Below are positions 46,444 to 55,546 of a stretch of 64,000 bases of DNA, piece by piece. The notes beneath the pieces were generated by a model. It had not been told where the DNA came from. It made no database searches and saw only the letters and a list, made by a program, of their open reading frames with translations. The position numbers and the translations under genes were made by a program. The stretch is from the NCBI GenBank assembly GCA_016936015.1, contig JAFGPV010000078.1, positions 62,001 to 126,000 on the forward strand. The letters run 5' to 3'. Each line of letters opens with the position of its first letter. Within the stretch, counting starts at the first letter, position 1. The stretch comes from Pirellulales bacterium. Its GTDB lineage: Bacteria > Planctomycetota > Planctomycetia > Pirellulales > Thermoguttaceae.

Positions 46444-47448
46444 TTAATAGCGGACATAGAAGGGACATTGGCAGGGCATGTCGAAATAGCGTTTCAACTC
46501 GTCGTCCATCCGGACAAACGTGATCGACAGGCCCTTCATCTCCTGAGAAGTGCAATACTCGCCGATATCGGTGGCGTACACGCCGATCTTCCGCTCGGCC
46601 AGCATGGAGCGGATCTTCCGGTTGACGATGAACATCTCCATCCGGGTCGTGGCCCCGTAGCCGTTGATGACCAGAACGATTTCATCACCGCTTTGATACG
46701 GAAGATCCTCGACCAACCGGGGAATCATTCGCTCGACGGTGGCGTCGGCCGGCAGCATCTTCATCCGCTCGACGCCGGGTTCGCCGTGCAGCCCCATGCC
46801 GATCTCCATCTCGTCGTCGCCGATCTCGAAGATCTCCCGGCCGGTGGCCGGCGTGGTGCAGGAACTCAATCCTACGCCCAGGGAGCGGGAACCGTCCACG
46901 GCTTTCTGCGTAATCCGCACGACTTCCGCAAGCGGCAGCTTGCTCTCGGAGGCCGCCCCGGCCATCTTGATGACCACGTGGTCGGCGGTGGTGCCGCGGC
47001 GGTCCGCTTCGCTCCCCTTGGGGGCCGACGCGATCTCTTCGTTGACCCGAACCGTCTCGACTTCGATCCCCTCCTCCCGGGCCATGTCCTGGGCCATGTC
47101 GAAGTTCAGGCAGTCGCCCGCGTAGTTGTTATAAAGCAGCATTACGCCCTTGCCGGCGTGGACCGCCCGGATGGCCTCGAGGATCAGTTCCGGGGCCGGG
47201 GCGGCAAAGATCTGGCCGTGGGCCGAGGCGTCGGCCATCCCCGGCCCGACGTATTCCAGGAAAAGCGGCTCGTGGCCCGCCCCGCCGCCGATCACCACGC
47301 CCACTTTGTCCGCCACCGGGGCGTCCACCCGGAGGATGGCGTTGACCCGAGGATGCTTCCGGACCAGCTTGGGATTGGCCAAGACGTAACCCTCGATCAA
47401 CTCGTCCACCACGCGATCCGGGTGATTGATCAATTTCTTCATGACCAT
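46444..47448 (-). CDS. dhaK: DhaK-type dihydroxyacetone/ketose kinase subunit
   Basis: The product has 334 residues. DhaK binds the ketose covalently through a His: MGLHGEPGVERMK contains the expected His. GGGAGHEPLFLEYVG and NYAGDCLNFDMAQ are substrate-site motifs, as is the DHVVIKMAG stretch. Given the FucI-like isomerase and sugar permease upstream in the operon, the substrate may be a ketose such as erythrulose or a deoxy-ketose rather than dihydroxyacetone itself; that is inference. The start ATG is at 47448 (MVMKKLINHPD). Confidence 0.93.
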   Translation of the reverse strand: MVMKKLINHPDRVVDELIEGYVLANPKLVRKHPRVNAILRVDAPVADKVGVVIGGGAGHEPLFLEYVGPGMADASAHGQIFAAPAPELILEAIRAVHAGKGVMLLYNNYAGDCLNFDMAQDMAREEGIEVETVRVNEEIASAPKGSEADRRGTTADHVVIKMAGAASESKLPLAEVVRITQKAVDGSRSLGVGLSSCTTPATGREIFEIGDDEMEIGMGLHGEPGVERMKMLPADATVERMIPRLVEDLPYQSGDEIVLVINGYGATTRMEMFIVNRKIRSMLAERKIGVYATDIGEYCTSQEMKGLSITFVRMDDELKRYFDMPCQCPFYVRY

Positions 47449-47467
47449 GGTTTGCTCCTGGAGATTT

Positions 47468-47548
47468 ATAGGAGGTCAGACATAAGATTTTTAGGAGGTC
47501 AGACATTCTTGTCTGACCCGGAAGACAGGCAGGAATGCCTGTCCTCCT
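47468..47548. repeat. GGAGGTCAGACATTCTTG-type repeat cluster
   Basis: Several imperfect palindromes (GGTCAGACA...TGTCTGACC and ACAGGCAGGAATGCCTGT) lie between the isomerase and dhaK. The same words recur at 61409-61437 and inside the HgdB-like gene. Confidence 0.7.
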
Positions 47549-47550
47549 GA

Positions 47551-48957
47551 TTACCGATGCCAATGGATATCCCAGCCGCAATAGCGGGTCAGCGCCTCGT
47601 GGACCGCCGCAGCGACGTGCGAGAAACTGGCGGCCACGTGGTGTTCGAATCCCCGTAGGCAAATGTGCTCCAGCAGTTGCTGCAAACGATTGATGGCCAG
47701 GACGCCCACGCCGCCGAAGGAATTGAGCGGATCGTCGGTGAAATCGCCCTCGGCGACGTATCCTCGGATCGTCCCTTCCAGGTCGTCGGTGTCCAGGCGG
47801 CAGAACGTGGCCGGGCCTCTCTTGATCTTCCCGCACATGGTCCCCCAACACCTGTCTTTTCCGAGCGCTCCCGCGATGATCTGGCTGTATTCCATTTGGG
47901 GCTTTTCGAAAAAGCTCCGGGGCAAATTGCTGCAATGGAAGACGACGCACTTGTCCGGATCGTCGCCGTAATTGTTGTTCCAGTCCAACAGGGCGCCGGG
48001 CGACTGCGAGGCCAATTGGAGGACGTACATCCCTAGCACCCCGGTGACGTCGACTTCGCAGGCGCTGGGCCGGAGGCCCTCGCTCATCATGCTCATCACC
48101 GTGCAGGGCATAATGCCGAAGAATTCCTGAAGCGCGGTCCAGCACTGCACGGCGGTCCCCTGGAGGTCGAGCTCGTCGGCCCAGCGGTTGACCACGGCGG
48201 CGAATTTCGCCATTTTCAGCAACGCTTCGTCCGGAACGTCGGGCACGGCAACGTATTGCTTGAGGGTTTGGAGTTTTTCCTGGACCGCCGGGTCGGCGTC
48301 GGCAAGTTTCTGGATCTGTCCGAGGACCTCGGAGAGATCGATGGTTTCGACGGCGATGCCGTGGGCTTCGAGGATCTTTTCACTGTAGCGGACGGTGTTG
48401 AAGGCGCCGGTCCGGGCGCCGACGGCGCCGAGGCGAACCCTTTTCATCCCGCGGACCACGCGGCAGACGGCGGCAAACCGCTGTAAATCCCGGCGGAAAT
48501 CCTCCGTCGCCGCGCCGACGGTGTGTCGCCCGGTCAGGCTGTAGGGAATGCCCGCTTGGCGGAGGTTGTTGCAGGCGCTGATCTTGCCACAAAAGGAATC
48601 GCGCCGATGCTCGACGGCCATCCGCCCCGGATCATCCGGCTCGGCGTGGATCAGGATCGGCACGCCCAGGTCGGCGGACTTGACCGTTTCGGCGATCCCT
48701 TTCTCGTCGCCGAAATTCGGCAGGGTGACGATGATCCCGTCGATGTAGCCGCGATGTTGGGAAAACACCTCGGCGCACTTCTTGGCGTCCGCGTAGGTTT
48801 CCACCGCGCCGAACTTGGTGTCCTCCGGCGTCAGGGCGACGTGCTGAAAGCCGTCTTTCGCCAGAACGTCCAACAACTGCTGCCGGCCGTCCCGGACCAG
48901 GCTGTCGGGAAAAAATCCGCGATTGCCGACGATCACGCCAAACGTCAAAGGGCTCAT
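47551..48957 (-). CDS. L-fucose/L-arabinose isomerase-like protein
   Basis: The product has 468 residues. The overall pattern fits the FucI/AraA fold: VGNRGFFPDSLVRDG near the start, the TLPNFGDEKGIAE loop, the GRHTVGAATEDFRRDLQ helix, the SEGLRPSACEVDVTGVLGMY segment with a metal-site Glu and Asp, and LDWNNNYGDDPDKCVVFHCSN in two halves. It should interconvert an aldose and a ketose. Some members of this fold isomerise other sugars, such as sulfoquinovose, so the substrate is not fixed. It is first after the permease and 103 bp before dhaK. Confidence 0.85.
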   Translation of the reverse strand: MSPLTFGVIVGNRGFFPDSLVRDGRQQLLDVLAKDGFQHVALTPEDTKFGAVETYADAKKCAEVFSQHRGYIDGIIVTLPNFGDEKGIAETVKSADLGVPILIHAEPDDPGRMAVEHRRDSFCGKISACNNLRQAGIPYSLTGRHTVGAATEDFRRDLQRFAAVCRVVRGMKRVRLGAVGARTGAFNTVRYSEKILEAHGIAVETIDLSEVLGQIQKLADADPAVQEKLQTLKQYVAVPDVPDEALLKMAKFAAVVNRWADELDLQGTAVQCWTALQEFFGIMPCTVMSMMSEGLRPSACEVDVTGVLGMYVLQLASQSPGALLDWNNNYGDDPDKCVVFHCSNLPRSFFEKPQMEYSQIIAGALGKDRCWGTMCGKIKRGPATFCRLDTDDLEGTIRGYVAEGDFTDDPLNSFGGVGVLAINRLQQLLEHICLRGFEHHVAASFSHVAAAVHEALTRYCGWDIHWHR

Positions 48958-48985
48958 GGAAATGTTCCTTTAGAATGGTGTTTTT

Positions 48986-50023
48986 TTAGGTTTCCGTGGT
49001 TAACAAGACTGACACGATCAGCAGTCCGATACCGAGAAAATAGAACAGAAACATCAAACCGAGAAACTTGGAAGTTCCCCGCCGGGCTGACTTGAATTCC
49101 CGCCAGATGAAGATGCCCCAGGCCGCGGCGATCATCGTACAGGCCTGGCCTAATCCCAAGGCGACCGCCGGTCCCGCCCGGCCGCTGGCCAAAATGCTGA
49201 ACGACATCCCTACGCACCAGATCAGACCGCCGAGGATGCCGATGAGATGCAATTTCGGCGTCCCTTTACGGAAGTAATCGCCCAAGGGGACCGGCTCACC
49301 GGCAAACGGCTTCCACATCACCAGCGTATTCAGAACAAAATTGGACGCCACGAGGCCCAAGGCGAAAAAGACCACGGCCGAATAAGGCCCCAACTTCCCG
49401 GCCTCCATGGGTGAGACTTTTTCAAGGGGGGCGGCCATGCTGGCGGCCACGAGATAGTAAAACGTCCCGCCGAAAACGCTGGAGGCCAGCGAGAGGAGAA
49501 TCCCCTTTTGCGTGTTCCGGGGTCCCTGTGAAGGGATCCGGTTGTAGGCCACGGCGTCGAGCAACACGGCCACGACGATGCAGGCCAGACCGGAAAAAAC
49601 ATAAAGCGGATTGCCCTCGGGCTTGAGACAATACGTGCTGCTCACGCCGATCACCAGCGCCAGGCCGACGCCGATGGGAAAAGCGACCGCGATCCCCGCA
49701 ATGTCCAGGGCGCTGACCAGCAGGATGTTGTAACAATTAAAGACCATGCCCCCGAGAAACGCCAAGAGCAGCGCCTGCCCGGTCGCCTGGGCGACGTCCT
49801 GGAAAAATCCCCGGCCGTGCTCGCCGACGCTGCCCAGCGTCAGGGCCATCAACAGGGAAAACAACAGCACCCCGAACGCATAGTCCCAATAAAACAACTG
49901 GAACCGCCACTCCCGGGGGCAGAGCTTCAGCGTGTTCGGCCAGGATCCCCACGCCAGCATGACGATAAAACACAAAACCACTGCCAACGGGTCGGAGTCA
50001 ATGGTGATCATGAGTCCCGTCAC
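48986..50023 (-). CDS. GRP/RhaT-type sugar or ureide permease (DMT superfamily)
   Basis: The product has 345 residues with ten hydrophobic helices. Motifs of the drug/metabolite superfamily sugar permeases are LAWGSWPNTLKL, FGVLLFSLLMALTLG, AGIAVAFPIGVGLALVIGV and GGLIWCVGMSFSILA. It probably imports the sugar that the isomerase and DhaKL use. It is the first gene of the operon at 50023. The start MTGLMITIDS is chosen because the first helix begins shortly after it; a second Met at residue 5 is possible. Confidence 0.85.
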   Translation of the reverse strand: MTGLMITIDSDPLAVVLCFIVMLAWGSWPNTLKLCPREWRFQLFYWDYAFGVLLFSLLMALTLGSVGEHGRGFFQDVAQATGQALLLAFLGGMVFNCYNILLVSALDIAGIAVAFPIGVGLALVIGVSSTYCLKPEGNPLYVFSGLACIVVAVLLDAVAYNRIPSQGPRNTQKGILLSLASSVFGGTFYYLVAASMAAPLEKVSPMEAGKLGPYSAVVFFALGLVASNFVLNTLVMWKPFAGEPVPLGDYFRKGTPKLHLIGILGGLIWCVGMSFSILASGRAGPAVALGLGQACTMIAAAWGIFIWREFKSARRGTSKFLGLMFLFYFLGIGLLIVSVLLTTET

Positions 50024-50309
50024 TCTGGAAATGAGTGTGATGTGGATGCGTATCCGCTATTTCTGGGCCTATAGGTTAGATTCCTCCGAAAAGAAACACC
50101 AATTATACGCACTCCCCGCGAGATACGTAATTCCCCCCGTATTTATTTCAATTTCCCTTGAGTTAAGTTTGCCCCTTCTCTGCAATCGCGATGTAAATCC
50201 TTGCCAGGAAATACATTTTATCTTGCATTCGATTGGCAAGTAGCCGTTTGCCATCTAAAATGGCTTCCGGGCAGATGGTTGAAAAAACCACCTGGATCCC
50301 AAAGTCCCC

Positions 50310-50507
50310 TTGCAAAGAGGCCACCTCGCTTATATAATGTACATAGGTTCATTATTTCTCCCTGGCAATCCGTTTCGCAACTCCGGCCTGTGCGTGGAAA
50401 ATATGCACCAACCCTCAACATCTCGTTCCGAAACTCCAGTTTTGGAACGATAAGAAAGGGGAAGCCCTAAATAAAAAACGTGGAAAAATCGAAATCTGCT
50501 GTACAAC
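50310..50507 (+). ncRNA. Candidate small RNA, copy 2, with promoter
   Basis: TTGCAA (50310-50315), 17 bp, TATAAT (50333-50338) form a strong promoter. Shared blocks with copy 1 are TATAATGTACA, TGCGTGGAAAATATGC (50391-50406) and a 29-nt block at 50479-50507. A TTCCGAAACTCC-type palindrome (about 50430-50450) lies between them, as a probable insertion. No coding frame fits. It lies in the divergent gap between the permease and uvrB. Confidence 0.42.
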
Positions 50508-50955
50508 GCCCTCCCTAAAAGAAAGGTAAAGACCCCAATCCGGGGAGCCTCCCGTGCATTTTTCGTCCCCTATTGAGCAACTAAGAAATCCCGGGTGCCC
50601 GCGATAGCTCCGCTATCGGGGCGACCATGCCGCAAGAGGTCATTGGCCTTATTTTTTGCACCGTACCACACACCCGTTTCAGCACACCCCTTGCGCACCT
50701 CAGGAATTTTTGCGTTTGACAACTCGCGGAAAACACGGAAAAACACGGCTCATCAGACCCCACATTGTGCAACAATTCGAAAAACAGGCGATTGATGCAA
50801 AGTACCATTCACCGACTACCAAAAACACCGTAAAAACACGGCTCTCTCGAGCCACGGAAAAAAGTGAAATTATTCCCCGGGAAATAAAAGGAAAATAGAT
50901 CGCGTCGTGCTGGTGGAATGTCAACGCGTCCTAATCACCCCCTGGTCTTCTTCCC
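50508..50955. other. Gene-free stretch upstream of uvrB
   Basis: This stretch holds short AT-rich runs and ACGGAAAAAACACGG-like words repeated at 50730-50760 and 50830-50850. Similar word content is seen at 4100-4440. No convincing gene or RNA is recognised; the uvrB promoter should lie near its end. Confidence 0.45.
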
Positions 50956-53034
50956 ATGTTCCAGCTTGAAAGTCCCTTTTCCCCCGCCGGCGATCAGCCG
51001 CAGGCCATTGCGGCCCTGCTGGAAGGAATACGTTCGGGAAAAAAACACCAGGTGCTGATGGGCGTAACCGGCTCTGGCAAGACCTTCACCATGGCCAACG
51101 TCATCCAGGCGGTCCAGCGGCCAACCCTGGTGATGTCGCACAACAAGACGCTGGCCGCCCAGCTTTACAGCGAATTCAAGGAGTTTTTTCCGCACAACGC
51201 GGTCCATTATTTCGTCAGCTACTACGACTACTACCAACCCGAGGCCTACATTCCGCAACGCGACATCTACATCGAGAAGGACGCCTCGATCAACCAGCAG
51301 ATCGACCGCCTGCGGCTGGCCGCCACCAGCGCGCTGGTCAGCCGCCGCGACGTGATCATCGTCGCCAGCGTCTCGTGCATCTACGGCCTCGGTTCGCCGG
51401 AGGACTATCGGGCGATGATGGTCGGCCTGGCCGTGGGACAGACCATCGACCGCGACGAGGTGCTCCGCAAGCTGGTCGATATCCAATACGAGCGGAACGA
51501 CATCGAGTTCCAGCCCGGCAAGTTCCGCGTCCGGGGTGACTGCGTCGAGGTCTGGCCCGCCTACGAGCAGTTCGCCTTCCGGCTGGAATTCTGGGGCGAC
51601 GAGGTCGAGCAGCTTTCGATCATTAATCCCACCAGCGGCGAGGTGATCGAGCGGTCCGAGCGGCTGTTCATCTATCCGACAAAGCATTTCGTGCTGCCGG
51701 AAGAGCGGATCGAACAGGCGGTGGGCGAGCTGCGCAAGGAACTGAAGGACCGGCTGGAGCAATTCAAGGCCGAGGGAAAACTGCTCGAAGCCCAGCGCCT
51801 CAGCGCCCGGACCCGTTTCGACCTGGAGATGCTGCAAGAGGTGGGCTACTGCCCGGGGATCGAGAACTACAGCCGGCCGCTTTCCGGCCGGCCGCCCGGC
51901 GCGCCCCCCGATACGCTCTTCAGCTTCTTTCCCGACGATTTCCTGCTGATCGTCGACGAGTCGCACGTCACCGCGCCGCAGGTCCGCGGCATGTACGCCG
52001 GCGATCACAACCGCAAGAAAACGCTGGTCGAACACGGCTTCCGCCTGCCCAGCGCCCTGGACAACCGCCCGCTGCGGTTCGAGGAATGGGAAGGCAAGAT
52101 CCACCAGGTAATCTTCGTCTCCGCCACGCCGGGACCCTACGAACTGGAAAAGACCGGCGGAAAAGTGGTCGAGCAGGTGATCCGCCCCACCGGGTTGTTG
52201 GATCCGGAGATCGACGTCGTCCCCGCGCGGAACCAGGTGCCGCACCTGATGGAGCAGATCCGGCAGCGTGCGGCCGTCGGCGAACGGGTATTGGTTACCA
52301 CGCTCACCAAGCGTCTGGCCGAGGACCTGTCCGCCTACTTCTCCCAGCAGAACATCCGCTGCAAATGGCTGCACAGCGACCTGGACGCCTTCGAGCGGGT
52401 GGAACTGCTCCGCGACCTGCGCGAGGGGCATTTCGACGTGCTGGTAGGCGTGAACCTGCTCCGCGAAGGATTAGATCTGCCTGAAGTCTCGATGGTCGCC
52501 ATCCTCGACGCCGACAAGGAAGGCTTCCTGCGGAGCGAAACCTCACTGATCCAGACCATCGGCCGCAGCGCCCGGAACGTCAACGCCAAGGTGATGCTCT
52601 ACGCCGACAAAGTCACCGACTCGATGCAGCGGGCGATCGAGGAGACACGGCGGCGCCGGCTGATGCAAGAGAAATACAACATGGAACACGGCATCACGCC
52701 GGAGACGATCCGCAAGAACATTCGAATGGGAATCGAGGCGGATGCCGCGGCCCATGCCCAGGCCAACGCCGCTGTGGGCCGGGCCGACGAAACCCAATAC
52801 ATCACCGAAGAGTTCCTCGACGAGTTGGAAGCCGAGATGCTGACCGCCGCCGACGCCCTGGAGTTCGAACGGGCCGCCGCCATCCGCGACCGGATCGTGC
52901 AAATGCGCGGTCAACTCGGCAAACCCCTGGCCGAGGCCGAGGTCCATCACGCCACCCGCACCGAACGCGGCCGCCGCCGCCAGAAACGCAGCCCTTCCGA
53001 AACCCGCGTCCCCCACCCCAAAAAAACGCCATGA
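50956..53034 (+). CDS. uvrB: Excinuclease ABC subunit B
   Basis: The product has 692 residues. UvrB is the damage-verifying helicase of nucleotide excision repair. Walker A is GVTGSGKT (residues 36-43). [12 protein letters not shown] forms the beta-hairpin that inserts between strands, and helicase motifs include [28 protein letters not shown] and QTIGRSARN. The C-terminal UVR motif ([21 protein letters not shown]) contacts UvrC. Length is normal. The start ATG at 50956 matches the family ([15 protein letters not shown]). It stands alone, with a basic Arg/Lys/Pro tail. Confidence 0.97.
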   Translation: MFQLESPFSPAGDQPQAIAALLEGIRSGKKHQVLMGVTGSGKTFTMANVIQAVQRPTLVMSHNKTLAAQLYSEFKEFFPHNAVHYFVSYYDYYQPEAYIPQRDIYIEKDASINQQIDRLRLAATSALVSRRDVIIVASVSCIYGLGSPEDYRAMMVGLAVGQTIDRDEVLRKLVDIQYERNDIEFQPGKFRVRGDCVEVWPAYEQFAFRLEFWGDEVEQLSIINPTSGEVIERSERLFIYPTKHFVLPEERIEQAVGELRKELKDRLEQFKAEGKLLEAQRLSARTRFDLEMLQEVGYCPGIENYSRPLSGRPPGAPPDTLFSFFPDDFLLIVDESHVTAPQVRGMYAGDHNRKKTLVEHGFRLPSALDNRPLRFEEWEGKIHQVIFVSATPGPYELEKTGGKVVEQVIRPTGLLDPEIDVVPARNQVPHLMEQIRQRAAVGERVLVTTLTKRLAEDLSAYFSQQNIRCKWLHSDLDAFERVELLRDLREGHFDVLVGVNLLREGLDLPEVSMVAILDADKEGFLRSETSLIQTIGRSARNVNAKVMLYADKVTDSMQRAIEETRRRRLMQEKYNMEHGITPETIRKNIRMGIEADAAAHAQANAAVGRADETQYITEEFLDELEAEMLTAADALEFERAAAIRDRIVQMRGQLGKPLAEAEVHHATRTERGRRRQKRSPSETRVPHPKKTP

Positions 53035-53127
53035 TCCCTCATCAGAAAACCGCTTGCGATAAAAAAAGGGAAGTGCATCCCAACGACACACTTCCCTTGA
53101 ATCGACGTCGAGCAATGAAAAAGGCGG

Positions 53128-53298
53128 TTACTCCTTTTTCTCCTCGGGAGCGGCAGGAGCCGCCTCGCCGCCCGGTTCAGCCTCTCCTGCGGCAGGTGCC
53201 GCTTCGCCTTCTCCAACGGGTGGTGTTTCCTTCGGCTTCTGGCAGCCGTAGATCATGCATGAGGCCAACAGCATGGCAAACAGGGCAAACTTTTTCAT
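53128..53298 (-). CDS. Small 56-residue lipoprotein
   Basis: The product is a 56-residue protein (start ATG 53298, AGGTGG upstream). It begins MKKFALFAMLLASC with a hydrophobic signal and a second possible lipobox Cys at residue 19 (IYGC). The mature part is nearly all Ala, Pro, Glu and Gly (GEAAPAAGEAEPGGEAAP). It is convergent with uvrB. Small Ala/Pro/Glu-rich lipoproteins are common in planctomycetes; no function is known. Confidence 0.75.
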   Translation of the reverse strand: MKKFALFAMLLASCMIYGCQKPKETPPVGEGEAAPAAGEAEPGGEAAPAAPEEKKE

Positions 53299-53501
53299 CG
53301 TTCCACCTTTCCTAGGTTAAGGGGGGGATGCTATTCGCGCAGGAACCTCTCCTGCTATCATTAATGAAATAGATACCAACTCTCGGGTAATTATTCCATA
53401 CTATTTTCAAATGGGAGCGAAATTTTTTTTCTCCACGGCAATTTTTTGCCCCGGCAAGGGAATAACTTACCGGTTACGGGACTCTTTATAAGAGGAAGAT
53501 T

Positions 53502-54026
53502 ATGGCCGAAGATTGGGCCGAAGTTGGTATTTCCCAACTTGTCGACGAGTATTATCAAGCGGTGTATCGCTATGCCTACCGCTTGTGCGGAAATCTCGCC
53601 GATGCGGAAGACCTGACCCAAAAGGCCTTTTTAGTCGCCCACGGTAGTTTAAATCGGTTGCGCAATGCGGAAAAGGCCCGAAGCTGGCTTTTTACCATTT
53701 TACGGAACCTGTTTCTCCGCGATTACCGGCAACAACGCCCAAGGACGGAAACTGACTTGGCCCTGAATTTTTCACAACTTCCCCTGGCAATACCGGCCGT
53801 GGAGGAGGTCGATTCGGGAGGACTGCAAGACGCCCTCACTCAACTGCCCGAGATCGCCCGGCTGATGCTCGTCATGTTTTATTTCGAGGAGTTGTCTTAT
53901 CGGGAGATCGCGGAGAGGCTGGAGTTGCCCCTGGGCACGGTCATGAGCCGGCTGGCCCGGGCGAAGGCCGTCTTGCGATCGAAACTGCTCGACGGGATCC
54001 CCCGAAAGCGGAAAATTACAGTGTAA
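53502..54026 (+). CDS. ECF-type RNA polymerase sigma factor
   Basis: The product has 174 residues. Region 2 is QAVYRYAYRLCGNLADAEDLTQKAFL in parts, including the DAEDLTQ element. Region 4 is FYFEELSYREIAERLELPLGTVMSRLARAK, a helix-turn-helix that binds the -35. The start ATG at 53502 has AGAGGAAG upstream. The single-TM protein 42 bp downstream is likely its regulator. The target promoters are unknown. Confidence 0.93.
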   Translation: MAEDWAEVGISQLVDEYYQAVYRYAYRLCGNLADAEDLTQKAFLVAHGSLNRLRNAEKARSWLFTILRNLFLRDYRQQRPRTETDLALNFSQLPLAIPAVEEVDSGGLQDALTQLPEIARLMLVMFYFEELSYREIAERLELPLGTVMSRLARAKAVLRSKLLDGIPRKRKITV

Positions 54027-54068
54027 CCTGCGGACTCGTCCATTGCGGCAGAGTGGGAGCAACACGGC

Positions 54069-55025
54069 ATGACTCGACCACCCGCCGACGAAAATCTTTG
54101 GGAGGCGCTGGAGGTCTGTCGCCCCGACCGCGACGATATGCCGGACCCTGCGCTCGACCGCTTGGTCCGCGAAATGTCTTCGCATCCCGATCTCCGCGAA
54201 CGTTACGATCGGATCCTCGGTTTTGACGCCCGGCTTGCGGAACTTTTCCGCGACGTGCCGGTTCCGCCGGGCCTGGCGGAACGGATCCACTCCCGGCTGG
54301 CCGTCGACGCATCGTCGTATCCGCCAGGGGACGTTTGCCCGGAAGCGGAAACAAAATCGGACGTTGTCCCTTCCATCCTCCGATGGGGCACTACGGCCTT
54401 GCCGGCGCACTCGCCGAGGGATAGTTCTCCGCGCCGCCGTGCAGTTTCCCGGCGGTGGTTCGTGGCCGCTGGCGGACTGCTCGCCTCGGCCGTTACGGTG
54501 TTGCTGGCGCTCTATTTCGGATTGCCGAAAACGGAAACTTACACGCCGGAGGACGCCTGCTTCGCGGCAATCCGTTTTTTTGAACACGACGAGGCCGGAC
54601 CGGGGAAACTGCTGGAAGAAGAACCGCCTCCCGAAAAGTACGTCTTCAGCCCGGTCGTAACCCTCCAACGGGGCATCCGTTGGCGAAAAATCTCGGACTT
54701 CCTGGGCCGGGAGGGCGTTGCTTATGATTTCCCCTCGCGCGGCGGAATCCGGGCAACTTTGTACGTGGTTTCGCCTTCCATCGACGGAATCCCTTCCATA
54801 CCGTCCCTATCCCCTTATACCACCGGCGGATGCGCCGCCGACGTCTGGCACGAAGACGGCCGGCTCTACGTGCTCGTCATCCAGGGTAGTACGCAAAACT
54901 TCCGCAGCTTTTTCAGATCCTCACGGTCTTCCCTGGCCTTGGTTGCGGAGGAGGCCGCTCCCACCACCGAGATGACGCTATCGGCAGCGGGGATCTTCTC
55001 CTCCGAATTCGCAAAATCGGTTTAA
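54069..55025 (+). CDS. Putative anti-sigma factor with one membrane helix
   Basis: The product has 318 residues. The N-terminal part (about 1-80) is helical and acidic with HPDLRERYDRILGFDARLAELFRDV, consistent with a sigma-binding domain but lacking the HxxxCxxC zinc motif. One transmembrane segment (WFVAAGGLLASAVTVLLALYF, about 137-157) separates it from an exported 160-residue domain. Its position straight after an ECF gene makes an anti-sigma role likely; no family match is recognised. Confidence 0.65.
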   Translation: MTRPPADENLWEALEVCRPDRDDMPDPALDRLVREMSSHPDLRERYDRILGFDARLAELFRDVPVPPGLAERIHSRLAVDASSYPPGDVCPEAETKSDVVPSILRWGTTALPAHSPRDSSPRRRAVSRRWFVAAGGLLASAVTVLLALYFGLPKTETYTPEDACFAAIRFFEHDEAGPGKLLEEEPPPEKYVFSPVVTLQRGIRWRKISDFLGREGVAYDFPSRGGIRATLYVVSPSIDGIPSIPSLSPYTTGGCAADVWHEDGRLYVLVIQGSTQNFRSFFRSSRSSLALVAEEAAPTTEMTLSAAGIFSSEFAKSV

Positions 55026-55118
55026 ACCCTCCGGCCGTTGAAAACCGAATTCCCTGAAAGAGGACTATATCCTTCGGAAGCCTCGAATGTGGGATAATAT
55101 TTTGGGAGGGTATGTTTC

Positions 55119-55529
55119 ATGATTCGCCTGTCTTTTTTACTGGTTGTCTGTTTTCCGCTTCTTTCGCAATCGGTTTGGGCTCAACGTCCCGCCGGCCAGT
55201 CCAGCCCGACGCCGTCCTTTTCACCGGGCGAGTTGAAGGTCACGCCAGAGATGTGGCTATATGAACAACAGATGCGGCAATATCTGAATCCAAAGTTGGC
55301 TCTCAGGGCGAGGGAGGAATTCGTGGCCAACCAGCGTCAGCGACGGTTAGCGGCCATGCGGTGGTTCGGTATTTCCAACTCCCGGCCGCGCTGGTCGGCG
55401 GACGTCTATAACTGGGATCAATCGCCGGGTTGGGCGTCGAACAATCCCGCCTATCCCTATCGTTGGCAGGCCGTCGGGCAGCCGTGGTATCTTGCCCAAC
55501 CGCCAAGATTCCATAACGGCATGTATTGA
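55119..55529 (+). CDS. Small secreted protein, unknown
   Basis: The product has 136 residues. It has a signal peptide (MIRLSFLLVVCFPLLSQSVWA) with a cleavage site at about residue 21, then a mature part rich in Arg, Trp, Tyr and Pro (YNWDQSPGWASNNPAYPYRW). It follows the ECF/anti-sigma pair on the same strand with a 93-bp gap and so may belong to its regulon. I recognise no family. Confidence 0.65.
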   Translation: MIRLSFLLVVCFPLLSQSVWAQRPAGQSSPTPSFSPGELKVTPEMWLYEQQMRQYLNPKLALRAREEFVANQRQRRLAAMRWFGISNSRPRWSADVYNWDQSPGWASNNPAYPYRWQAVGQPWYLAQPPRFHNGMY

Positions 55530-55546
55530 TCGGCGCAGGATCCGCC

